Positions 8,676 to 16,040 of a stretch of 64,000 nucleotides of DNA are shown one piece after another. A model generated the notes under the pieces. That model saw only the letters and a program-made list of their open reading frames with translations, had not been told where the DNA came from and did not search any database. Origin of the DNA: an uncultured Clostridia bacterium (GTDB taxonomy: Bacteria; Bacillota; Clostridia; Christensenellales; UBA3700). Made by a program: the position numbers and the translations under genes. Position 1 is the stretch's first letter. The number at the start of each line of letters is the position of its first letter. The stretch is from the NCBI GenBank assembly GCA_948471525.1, contig CAOKSY010000005.1:1-64000 (forward strand), read 5' to 3'.

Positions 8676-8749
8676 TGGAGGCACCACCCAGATTTGAACT
8701 GGGGGTGAAGCTTTTGCAGAGCTCTGCCTTACCACTTGGCTATGGTGCC
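8676..8749 (-). tRNA. tRNA-Cys (GCA)
   Basis: A 74-nt cloverleaf with CCA. Anticodon loop CTGCAAA gives GCA. Acceptor GGCACCA pairs with TGGTGCC and the discriminator base is T (U73), typical for Cys. Confidence 0.95.
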
Positions 8750-8788
8750 ATCTGTTCTATTATATGTAGACAAATAATAATTTGTTAC

Positions 8789-8863
<75 letters not shown>

Positions 8864-8867
8864 ATAT

Positions 8868-8943
8868 TGGTGGAAACTATAGGGCTCGAACCTATGACCC
8901 TCTGCTTGTAAGGCAGATGCTCTCCCAACTGAGCTAAGCTTCC
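8868..8943 (-). tRNA. tRNA-Val (TAC)
   Basis: A 76-nt cloverleaf with CCA. Anticodon loop CTTACAA between TCTGC and GCAGA gives TAC. It is the first tRNA of the minus-strand transcript. Confidence 0.95.
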
Positions 8944-8960
8944 GTATAAACTGCTTATAT

Positions 8961-8989
8961 ATAATAGCAAAAAAAAAAATGTTTGTAAA
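8961..8989 (-). promoter_or_regulatory. Promoter of the tRNA operon
   Basis: On the minus strand: TTTACA (8989-8984), 17 bases including a long T run, TATTAT (8966-8961). It is placed about 20 bases before tRNA-Val. Confidence 0.7.
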
Positions 8990-9130
8990 GAGTTTTTTCC
9001 ATATTTTTTCATTTTATAATCACTTGAGTTTTTCAAAAAAGCAATATGAATAGATAGGCTGCGTCCTATAAGTTGAAAATTCAATAAAAATATGATATTA
9101 TTGAGAAAATCCAGCGAACAGGAAGGAAAT

Positions 9131-9631
9131 ATGCGAACAACGTTGAAGAAAATGACGACAGTCGAGGAATTGAAAGAGATGTCGTCGCTTGCTACAGAAA
9201 TACTAAAAGAGCATTACGATCCCATAGTCGGAGAGGAGACCAATTCTCATATGCTCAAAAAATATCAGTCTGTCGAAGGAATAGCCGCGGAAGTAAAAGG
9301 CGGCGCTGAGTATTATTTTGCACAGGCGCAGGGGAATAGTGTAGGATTTGTCTCGATAGATAAAAAAAGCGGCTATATGTATTTGAGCAAATTTTATCTT
9401 CTCAAATCCGCGCGCGGCAACGGATATGCAAGTGAAATTATGTCGTTTGTAAAACAGAAAACGCAAGAAAACGGTCTTGACAGAATAAGGCTCAACGTCA
9501 ACGCCGCAAATTCCGATACGATAGATCGGTACTTACATTTCGGCTTTAAAATTGTAGAAGACGTAAAAAAAGACGTGGGAGACGGATACAGCGTGCACGA
9601 TTACGTAATGGAGTGCATAATTAATCAGTAG
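9131..9631 (+). CDS. GNAT-family N-acetyltransferase
   Basis: A predicted acetyl-CoA-dependent N-acetyltransferase of 166 residues. The core shows the beta-strand FVSIDKKSGYMYLSKFYL followed by motif A KSARGNGYAS, the Q/R-x-x-G-x-G/A pyrophosphate loop, and the C-terminal NVNAANSDTIDRYLHFGF with the Asn and the aromatic-Gly-Phe typical of the fold. I start at ATG 9131 because AGGAAGG ends 4 bases upstream; an in-frame ATG at 9092 has no such site. The substrate is unknown; small-molecule, peptide and protein targets all occur in the family. It is monocistronic by position. Confidence 0.85.
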   Translation: MRTTLKKMTTVEELKEMSSLATEILKEHYDPIVGEETNSHMLKKYQSVEGIAAEVKGGAEYYFAQAQGNSVGFVSIDKKSGYMYLSKFYLLKSARGNGYASEIMSFVKQKTQENGLDRIRLNVNAANSDTIDRYLHFGFKIVEDVKKDVGDGYSVHDYVMECIINQ

Positions 9632-9685
9632 GAATTGCATAACGCCGTCGAAAAATGTATAAATAGAAATATTTAGACTTTAATA

Positions 9686-9760
9686 TTGCATAATATGCAA
9701 AAGTAAAAGTTGACAATGTATAAATATACATAAATTCAAAGAATATTGAATAAATATACG
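9686..9760 (+). promoter_or_regulatory. Palindromic operator candidates upstream of the amino-acid transporter
   Basis: Three motifs lie in this A+T-rich stretch: the palindrome TTGCATAATATGCAA (9686-9700), the perfect 6+2+6 palindrome TGTATAAATATACA (9717-9730), and TGAATAAATATACG (9747-9760), which matches the second at 12 of 14 positions. The latter two resemble ArgR (ARG) boxes. The regulator is inferred, not shown. Confidence 0.4.
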
Positions 9761-9800
9761 AGAAATTGTAATTTTTATAAAAAAATGTGCATAAAAACGC

Positions 9801-9829
9801 TTGCCATAAGCTTTGATCGGTGTTAGAAT
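9801..9829 (+). promoter_or_regulatory. Promoter of the amino-acid ABC transporter operon
   Basis: TTGCCA (9801-9806), 17 bases, TAGAAT (9824-9829). A GAGGTG binding site follows at 9851-9856, before ATG 9863. Confidence 0.65.
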
Positions 9830-9862
9830 GTATATAGTAAAAATTTTATAGAGGTGTACATT

Positions 9863-10675
9863 ATGAAAAAGAAAGTATTGATCGCTCTTTTGGTAGTGGC
9901 GATCGTATGCGTAAGCGCAATGGCTTTCGCAGGATGCAGCAGTAAACCGAAGGTCGGTTATCAGGTAGGAACCACGGGTGAAACTTATACCAAAGATCAT
10001 ACAAATCTCGGCCCCGTAGATTACGAAAACGCAACTTTGGCGGTTCAGGATATGATCAACGGCAGAATCAGCTACGTAATCACTGATATTGCTCCCGCAA
10101 AGGCTATAGCAAATCAATTTCCGGATAAGGTTAAGGTTATCGATATCGGTCTCACAGAAGAAGAGTATTGCTTTGCGATAAATCCTAAAGACACAAAAAA
10201 TATCAAGCAGTTGCTCGATGAATTTATGACGGAAAACGAGACTCAGCTTAAAGAGTTGCAGATTAAATACGTTCAGGGCACGAATGAAAAGAAAGTAATT
10301 TATTCCAACGCAAACCCTTCCAGACCCAATCTTGTAGTAGCTACGAGCGCAGATTTTCCTCCGTTTGAAAATAAGAGCGGTTACGGTTACGAAGGTTACG
10401 ATATCGAAGTAATGAATATGTTCTGCGAGAAGTACAATTTCAATCTCGTGATCGAGGATATGTCGTTCACGTCTATAGTGCTTGCCGTCAATACGGGTAA
10501 GGCAGACGTAGGCGCGGCAGCTATGACTTGGAGTGAAGAGCGCGCGGAGTCAGTCGTATTCTCCAAGGCGTATTATGATGCTACGCAGGTAATAATCTGT
10601 CCAATTGGCGATATAACTTTCGACGCCTGCAAGACTGCGGCGGACGTAGAGGAAATACTTAAAGCTTTGAAGTGA
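9863..10675 (+). CDS. Amino-acid ABC transporter binding lipoprotein with circularly permuted halves
   Basis: A lipoprotein receptor of a polar amino-acid importer (SBP_bac_3 type), 270 residues. Signal peptide and lipobox A-F-A-G-C with Cys25. The order of the fold is swapped. Residues 30-137 (VGYQVGTTGE, DIAPAKAIANQ, LTEEEYCFAI) match what is normally the second half. Residues 156-247 (VVATSADFPPFE, YEGYDIEVMNMF, GKADVGAAAMTWSEER, YYDATQVII) match what is normally the first half. The carboxylate-binding Arg (R227) and amine-binding Asp (D75) are both present. The new ends fall at the hinge between lobes. GTG 9854 is an alternative start, but the binding site favours ATG 9863. The permease and ATPase follow at once. 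The ligand is unknown. Confidence 0.88.
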   Translation: MKKKVLIALLVVAIVCVSAMAFAGCSSKPKVGYQVGTTGETYTKDHTNLGPVDYENATLAVQDMINGRISYVITDIAPAKAIANQFPDKVKVIDIGLTEEEYCFAINPKDTKNIKQLLDEFMTENETQLKELQIKYVQGTNEKKVIYSNANPSRPNLVVATSADFPPFENKSGYGYEGYDIEVMNMFCEKYNFNLVIEDMSFTSIVLAVNTGKADVGAAAMTWSEERAESVVFSKAYYDATQVIICPIGDITFDACKTAADVEEILKALK

Positions 10676-10679
10676 TTAA

Positions 10680-11405
10680 ATGACAGTATACGATGACTGG
10701 ACTTTTTCCAAAGCATGGAATAAGTTTTATGAAAATATGTTCGTTTCCGGCGGTTACAGGGAGGTGCTCAAAGGTTTGGGCAACACCCTTGTAATTGCCG
10801 TGGTAGGACTGCTGATAGGTATCATATTAGGTACTATACTGGCAGTGACGAAAGTAGTATCCCAGAAGAAGTGGTATGCAAGGCTGTTTTCTAAACTTAC
10901 CGACATTTATGTGGGTTTTTTCAGAGGAACGCCTGTGATCGTACAGCTTCTTATTTTCTTTTATGTACTTTTCCCGATAATCGGTTTAGGCGACGTTCCC
11001 GCATTGGCGGTTGCTGTAATTACTTTCGGAATGAACAGCGCGGCATATGTTTGCGAGATAATGCGAAGCGGTATTCTTTCGGTCGACAAAGGACAGATGG
11101 AAGCCGGCAGGGCAATGGGTATGGGATATTGCAGAACGATGGGGTCCGTTATAATCCCTCAGGCGGTCAAGAATATACTGCCTACGCTAGGCAACGAGTT
11201 TATATCTCTTGTCAAAGAGACTTCGGTAGCTTCGTTTATCACTGTCGTAGATCTGACGAGGGCATTCCAGCAGATAGGTGCGGCGAATTACGATTATCTG
11301 ATACCGTATGTAGTGCTTGCGCTGTGCTATCTCGTGATAGTTTATTTGATAACTATTGTCGTAAGGCTTATCGAAAGGAGGTTGAGAGCAAGTGAAAGAA
11401 GATAG
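10680..11405 (+). CDS. Amino-acid ABC transporter permease (HisM/GlnP family)
   Basis: Membrane subunit of the polar amino-acid importer, 241 residues. It begins with an amphipathic segment, then GLGNTLVIAVVGLLIGIILG, the usual first membrane helix of this family. The ATPase-coupling EAA loop reads MEAGRAMGMGYCRTMGSVIIPQA-like (about 140-160), with the conserved E-A-G-R-A-x-G. Five membrane helices are visible. It starts 4 bases after the binding-protein stop and overlaps the ATPase start by 14 bases, so the three genes are one operon. Confidence 0.92.
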   Translation: MTVYDDWTFSKAWNKFYENMFVSGGYREVLKGLGNTLVIAVVGLLIGIILGTILAVTKVVSQKKWYARLFSKLTDIYVGFFRGTPVIVQLLIFFYVLFPIIGLGDVPALAVAVITFGMNSAAYVCEIMRSGILSVDKGQMEAGRAMGMGYCRTMGSVIIPQAVKNILPTLGNEFISLVKETSVASFITVVDLTRAFQQIGAANYDYLIPYVVLALCYLVIVYLITIVVRLIERRLRASERR

Positions 11406-12516
11406 AGATATGACGCTTTTCGACCAAGAAACTGCCGAGACTGTATACGACGGCGACGTAATAATAGGCGTAAAGGATATATATAAATATTTCGGCGCGC
11501 TCAAAGTCCTCGACGGAATAACGTGCGATATCAAGAGAGGCGAAAAGGTCGCTATAATCGGACCTTCGGGAAGCGGTAAAAGCACTTTGTTGCGCTGTAT
11601 GAATTTGCTCGAAGAGCCTACGCGCGGAGAGATATGGTTGGAGGATAAACTCATTACGCCCGCCGATCCGTATCTGCATGAAGAAATTCTGAAAACAACG
11701 AATACGTATAAAAAATTTTTAAAACGCAATCTCGTATCGACGCTCGGTTTGACCGATACCAAGAAGATTAAGATTTCCGATCTTATGTCGACGGCGGACG
11801 AAAGCGCGTTGGAAGAGTCGCATTCCTCTTCGGTTTCGCAGATGATGAGCGAACTCACCGAGCCTAACGACTGCGCAAAGAATTTCAAAGCAAAGTTTTT
11901 CGCTAAGCTGAGAAAAATCTTTTTGGGCGACGCGCATAAAAAATTCGAGGGCATGGAATGCTCGAAAATGTTGAAAGCATATCAAAAAGAAAATATGCTC
12001 AATATAAACAAGGCGAGACAGCGCGTGGGAATGGTGTTTCAGCATTTCAATCTGTTCAACAATCTTACGATAATACAGAATATGACGCTCGCGCCCGTTA
12101 AACTCAAACTTAAAAGTCTTGAAGAGGCCAACGAAAAAGCCTGCGCTTTGCTTGAGAGAATAGGGTTGATAGATAAAAAGGACGAATATCCTTCCAAATT
12201 GTCGGGCGGACAAAAGCAGAGAGTGGCTATTGCGAGAGCTTTGGTAATGGATCCCGAAGTAATGTTATTCGACGAGCCTACGTCCGCGCTCGATCCCGAG
12301 ATGGTAGGCGAAGTGCTGTCGCTGATAAAAGATCTTGCCGACGAGGGAATGACGATGGTCATAGTCACGCACGAGATGGGCTTTGCCAGAGAAGTCGCCA
12401 ATCGCGTGCTCTTCTTGGACGGGGGGAAGATCGTAGAAGAAAATTCTCCGGAAGAACTCTTTGGCAATCCGCAAAACGAGAGATTGAAAGAGTTTTTATC
12501 CAAAGTACTCAAATAA
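11392..12516 (+). CDS. Amino-acid ABC transporter ATPase (GlnQ family) with a large insertion
   Basis: The ATPase of the same importer. It is 374 residues long against about 240 for the family. Walker A GPSGSGKST is at 57-65, the Q-loop VGMVFQHFNLF at 212-222, signature LSGGQ at 270-274, Walker B VMLFDEP at 290-296 and the H-loop His at 327. The extra residues lie between the first beta-sheet (ending near 90) and the Q-loop strand (near 205): about 115 charged, helical residues with a Ser-rich patch (SHSSSVSQMM). All catalytic motifs are intact, so the insert is a tolerated domain and not damage. The start is GTG 11392, with AAAGGAGG upstream; ATG 11410 is the alternative. Confidence 0.9.
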   Translation: MKEDRDMTLFDQETAETVYDGDVIIGVKDIYKYFGALKVLDGITCDIKRGEKVAIIGPSGSGKSTLLRCMNLLEEPTRGEIWLEDKLITPADPYLHEEILKTTNTYKKFLKRNLVSTLGLTDTKKIKISDLMSTADESALEESHSSSVSQMMSELTEPNDCAKNFKAKFFAKLRKIFLGDAHKKFEGMECSKMLKAYQKENMLNINKARQRVGMVFQHFNLFNNLTIIQNMTLAPVKLKLKSLEEANEKACALLERIGLIDKKDEYPSKLSGGQKQRVAIARALVMDPEVMLFDEPTSALDPEMVGEVLSLIKDLADEGMTMVIVTHEMGFAREVANRVLFLDGGKIVEENSPEELFGNPQNERLKEFLSKVLK

Positions 12517-12526
12517 TATGTACGCA

Positions 12527-12560
12527 AATCCCGAGGACGTAAGTTTTCGGGATATTTTAT
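12527..12560 (+). terminator. Terminator of the amino-acid transporter operon
   Basis: ATCCCGA (12528-12534) pairs with TCGGGAT (12547-12553) around a 12-nt loop, followed by ATTTTATT. Confidence 0.6.
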
Positions 12561-12698
12561 TCCATAATTTGTGCAATGAAATATTGTTTTTTAGGGCGCG
12601 GATTGCGCATACTTAATGCGTACGGCGAAGGCTTAAAAGACACATATCTTCTTGCCGTAAAAATAAAAACATTATATGGAAATTGTAGAATAAAGCGA

Positions 12699-12727
12699 TT
12701 GACAAGCCACAATATTTTGTCTATACT
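12699..12727 (+). promoter_or_regulatory. Promoter of pflB-pflA
   Basis: TTGACA (12699-12704), 17 bases, TATACT (12722-12727). Start near 12734 and an AAAGGAG binding site before ATG 12796. Confidence 0.75.
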
Positions 12728-12795
12728 TAAATAGCAATATACAATATATAGTTGATTTGGCAAAATTACAGCTTTATCGGCAAAGGAGAAAGTTT

Positions 12796-15024
12796 ATGAA
12801 ATTCGAACAGTGGAACGGCTTTAAAGAAGGCGCGTATCAGGATCAGATAGACGTAAGAGGTTTTATCAACCTCAACTATACGCCTTACGAGGGCGATAAG
12901 TCATTTTTGGCGGGACCGACGGACAGGACCAAGAAGGTTATGGACAAGGTCAACAAACTTCTCAAGAAAGAGATGGACAAAGGCGGAGTGCTCGACGTCG
13001 ATACCGAACGCGTATCGGGACTTTTGGCATACGACGCAGGATATATCGATAAAAAACTTGATATTATCGTGGGATTTCAGACGGACGAACCGCTGAAGAG
13101 AGGCGTCAATCCGTTCGGCGGAATGCGTATGGCGAGACAGGCGTGCGAGGCTTACGGATACAAACTCTCGGATAAGATAGAGGAAAACTTTAAGTATTCT
13201 ACCACGCATAACGACGGTGTGTTCAGCGTATACACCGACGAGATGAGAGCCGCAAGAAAAGTGGGCATCATCACCGGTCTTCCCGACGCGTACGGAAGAG
13301 GTCGTATAATAGGCGACTACAGAAGAGTGGCGCTTTACGGAGTAGATTATCTTATCGAACAGAAGAAGAAGGATAAGAAAGCTTACGGCGCAAACGATAT
13401 GACGGAAGAAAATATCCGTACTCTCGAAGAACTTCATCAGCAGTTGCAGGCTCTCGAGGATCTCAAGGGTATGGCTCAGAAATACGGATACGATATTTCC
13501 CAACCGGCAGCCAATGCAAAAGAGGCTATACAGTGGCTCTATTTCGGCTATCTTGCCGCTATCAAGGAGCAGAACGGCGCGGCTATGAGCCTTGGAAGAA
13601 CGTCTACTTTTATCGATATATATATACAGAGAGATATGGACAACGGGTTGCTCACGGAAGAGCAGGCTCAGGAATTGATGGACGACTTTGTCATCAAACT
13701 CAGACTTTCGAGACAGTTGCGTACTCCCGAGTACAACGATCTCTTCGGCGGCGATCCTACTTGGACGACGGAGAGCGTGGGCGGTATGAGTCTCGACGGC
13801 AGAACGCTTGTCACCAAGAACTCTTTCCGTATGCTCAATACTCTCTATACGCTCGGCAGCGCGCCCGAGCCTAACCTGACGATACTTTGGTCTGACAAGT
13901 TGCCCGACAACTTTAAGAAATTCTGCGCTCAGGTATCTATAGACACCGATTCTATACAGTACGAAAACGACGATATAATGAGACCTATGTACGGCGACGA
14001 TTATGCGATCGCTTGTTGCGTATCGGCTATGCAGGTGGGCAAGCAGATGCAGTTTTTCGGTGCGAGATGCAATCTTGCAAAACTTCTTCTTCTTACGCTC
14101 AACGGCGGTAAGGACGAGAATCTCGGTATGCAGGTTGCTCCCGAGGGCAAGAAGTTTGAAGGCGTGCTGAAGTACGACGAAGTAATGAAGGCTTTTGACA
14201 AATACTGCGCTTGGATGAGCCGTCTCTATATCAATACTCTCAACGTAATTCACAGAATGCACGACAAGTATGCTTACGAGAAGATACAGATGGCTTTGCA
14301 CGACACCGAGGTCAAGAGGTTTATGGCGTGCGGAGTAGCGGGACTTTCGGTAATAGCCGATTCGCTGTCCGCGATCAAATACGCTCAGGTCACTCCTATT
14401 TACGGAGAGAGCGGTCTTATAGAAGACTTTGATATCAAGGGCGATTTCCCCAAATACGGCAACGATGACGACCGTGTGGATTCTATTGCCGTAGAAGTGC
14501 TGACGAAATTCAGCAACGAGCTCAAGAAGAACGGCACCTACAGAGGTTCCGAGCATACGCTGTCCGCGCTGACGATCACGTCCAACGTGGTATACGGCAA
14601 GAAGACGGGTACTACTCCCGACGGCAGAAAAAAAGGCGAGCCGTTTGCTCCGGGAGCAAATCCGATGCACAACAGAGAGGCGTGCGGCGCGCTCGCATCC
14701 CTCAATTCGGTATCAAAACTTCCGTATTGCTGTTGTCAGGACGGTATTTCCAATACCTTCTCGATCCTGCCCAACGCTCTCGGAGAGAACAAGGACAAGA
14801 GAATATCCAACCTGTCCGATATGCTCAACGGATATTTCGAGAACGGCGGTCATCACCTCAACGTAAACGTGCTAGACAGAGAAAAACTTGTTACGGCAAT
14901 GGAAAATCCCGATATGTATCCCAATATCACCATTCGCGTATCCGGTTATGCGGTCAATTTCCACAAACTTTCCAAGCCTCAGCAGCTCGAAGTATTGAAG
15001 AGAACTTATCATGGAGAAATGTAA
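12796..15024 (+). CDS. pflB: Formate C-acetyltransferase (pyruvate formate-lyase)
   Basis: A glycyl-radical enzyme that splits pyruvate with CoA into acetyl-CoA and formate in anaerobic fermentation; cytoplasmic, 742 residues, the usual length. The active-site pair Cys407-Cys408 sits in AIACCVSAM. The radical Gly717 sits in RVSGYAVNF near the C-terminus. Residues in GVNPFGGMRMA and EPNLTILWS are family landmarks. ATG 12796 is chosen because CAAAGGAG precedes it; ATG 12757 upstream has no site. The 3' end overlaps pflA by 14 bases, so activase and target are co-translated. Confidence 0.96.
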   Translation: MKFEQWNGFKEGAYQDQIDVRGFINLNYTPYEGDKSFLAGPTDRTKKVMDKVNKLLKKEMDKGGVLDVDTERVSGLLAYDAGYIDKKLDIIVGFQTDEPLKRGVNPFGGMRMARQACEAYGYKLSDKIEENFKYSTTHNDGVFSVYTDEMRAARKVGIITGLPDAYGRGRIIGDYRRVALYGVDYLIEQKKKDKKAYGANDMTEENIRTLEELHQQLQALEDLKGMAQKYGYDISQPAANAKEAIQWLYFGYLAAIKEQNGAAMSLGRTSTFIDIYIQRDMDNGLLTEEQAQELMDDFVIKLRLSRQLRTPEYNDLFGGDPTWTTESVGGMSLDGRTLVTKNSFRMLNTLYTLGSAPEPNLTILWSDKLPDNFKKFCAQVSIDTDSIQYENDDIMRPMYGDDYAIACCVSAMQVGKQMQFFGARCNLAKLLLLTLNGGKDENLGMQVAPEGKKFEGVLKYDEVMKAFDKYCAWMSRLYINTLNVIHRMHDKYAYEKIQMALHDTEVKRFMACGVAGLSVIADSLSAIKYAQVTPIYGESGLIEDFDIKGDFPKYGNDDDRVDSIAVEVLTKFSNELKKNGTYRGSEHTLSALTITSNVVYGKKTGTTPDGRKKGEPFAPGANPMHNREACGALASLNSVSKLPYCCCQDGISNTFSILPNALGENKDKRISNLSDMLNGYFENGGHHLNVNVLDREKLVTAMENPDMYPNITIRVSGYAVNFHKLSKPQQLEVLKRTYHGEM

Positions 15025-15685
15025 GGCTAGGATTGATTCGATCTACAACGGCTCGGCGGTAGACGGCAACGGACTGCGTTGCGTTGTATTCTTTACCGGA
15101 TGCAATATGCGTTGCGGCTTTTGCCACAACCCCGAGACTTGGACGGAGCAAGGCAGAGAGGTAACTCTCGACGAGGTCGTCAATAAGATCAAAAGATACA
15201 AAAGCTATATCAAAAATGGCGGCGTCACCCTTTCGGGCGGCGAGCCGTTTTTGCAGGCTGAGTTTTGCAAGGCGCTTATCGAGAAATTGCACGGTGAAAA
15301 TATCGGAGTGATTATCGAGACAAACGGCTTGATCTGCGACGTCGAACTTATAAAACTTTGCGACGGCGTAAGATTGGATATAAAAAATCAGGAGAGGGAT
15401 ATCGACGCTCGCGTGATAGAATTTTTGGACGCGTGTAAAAAAGCCGAAAAGCCCGTTACGATGACCAACGTGCTCGTGCCCGATCTCAACGATACTCAAG
15501 AAAAATTTGCGGAACTCAAGAGACTCAAGAATACTTATGGATGCATACGCGAAGTTAAATTTCTCGCTTTTCGCAAACTGTGCGAGAGCAAATACGCGAG
15601 GCTGAATTTGCCTTTTAGGTTTGAAAAATACAGAGAAGGCGGCAGATCCGATCTCGACAAAGCGTACGCCGCGATAAATAATTGA
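15011..15685 (+). CDS. pflA: Pyruvate formate-lyase-activating enzyme
   Basis: A radical-SAM enzyme that abstracts a hydrogen from Gly717 of PflB. It is 224 residues long. The [4Fe-4S] motif C31-x3-C35-x2-C38 lies in GCNMRCGFCHNP and the SAM-binding GGE motif is in TLSGGEPFLQ. It is somewhat shorter than the E. coli enzyme (about 245), typical of clostridial forms without an extended N-terminus. The ATG lies within the last codons of pflB (ATGGAGAAATGTAA), which means translational coupling. Confidence 0.93.
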   Translation: MEKCKARIDSIYNGSAVDGNGLRCVVFFTGCNMRCGFCHNPETWTEQGREVTLDEVVNKIKRYKSYIKNGGVTLSGGEPFLQAEFCKALIEKLHGENIGVIIETNGLICDVELIKLCDGVRLDIKNQERDIDARVIEFLDACKKAEKPVTMTNVLVPDLNDTQEKFAELKRLKNTYGCIREVKFLAFRKLCESKYARLNLPFRFEKYREGGRSDLDKAYAAINN

Positions 15686-15699
15686 TAAATTTATAACGG

Positions 15700-15728
15700 G
15701 AAAACAGGCTTAAACGGTCTGTTTTTTT
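15700..15728 (+). terminator. Terminator after pflA
   Basis: AAAACAG (15701-15707) pairs with CTGTTTT (15719-15725), followed by more T (TTTCTT). Confidence 0.7.
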
Positions 15729-15819
15729 CTTATTCATTGAATTTTAAAAGGTTTTTTTGTATTACGACTGTAAATCTAAGCGGCATATATGCCATAATAT
15801 AAAGGGTGGAAAAAACAAT

Positions 15820-15838
15820 TTGTGAAAAAATTAACTAA
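15820..15838 (+). promoter_or_regulatory. Upstream Rex-like half-conserved box
   Basis: TTGTGAAAAAATTAACTAA resembles a Rex operator with one extra base and a weak right arm. It lies about 26 bases before the adhE -35 element. It could be an auxiliary site. Confidence 0.35.
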
Positions 15839-15863
15839 TTTGAAAATTTGTGCGTTTATTTTG

Positions 15864-15923
15864 TTGACAGGGCAAATTAAATCGTATAGAATATATGTAT
15901 AGTTATTGTGAAAAATTTAACAA
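15864..15923 (+). promoter_or_regulatory. adhE promoter with Rex operator
   Basis: TTGACA (15864-15869), 17 bases, TAGAAT (15887-15892). TTGTGAAAAATTTAACAA (15906-15923) fits the 18-bp Rex box (TTGTGAA-N4-TTMACAA) and lies just after the expected start. Family knowledge: Rex represses fermentation genes until NADH is high, and adhE is a standard target. No rex gene is in the window. Confidence 0.65.
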
Positions 15924-16040
15924 TTATGATTTTTCCGTAACAGGGGCGCCCTTTGTGTGACGGCAACGCGTAAGAATAAATACGCGGTAGGGCGGCAAAC
16001 CAATTGAAAAATATATTTTTTAAAAAGGATGGAATATAAA

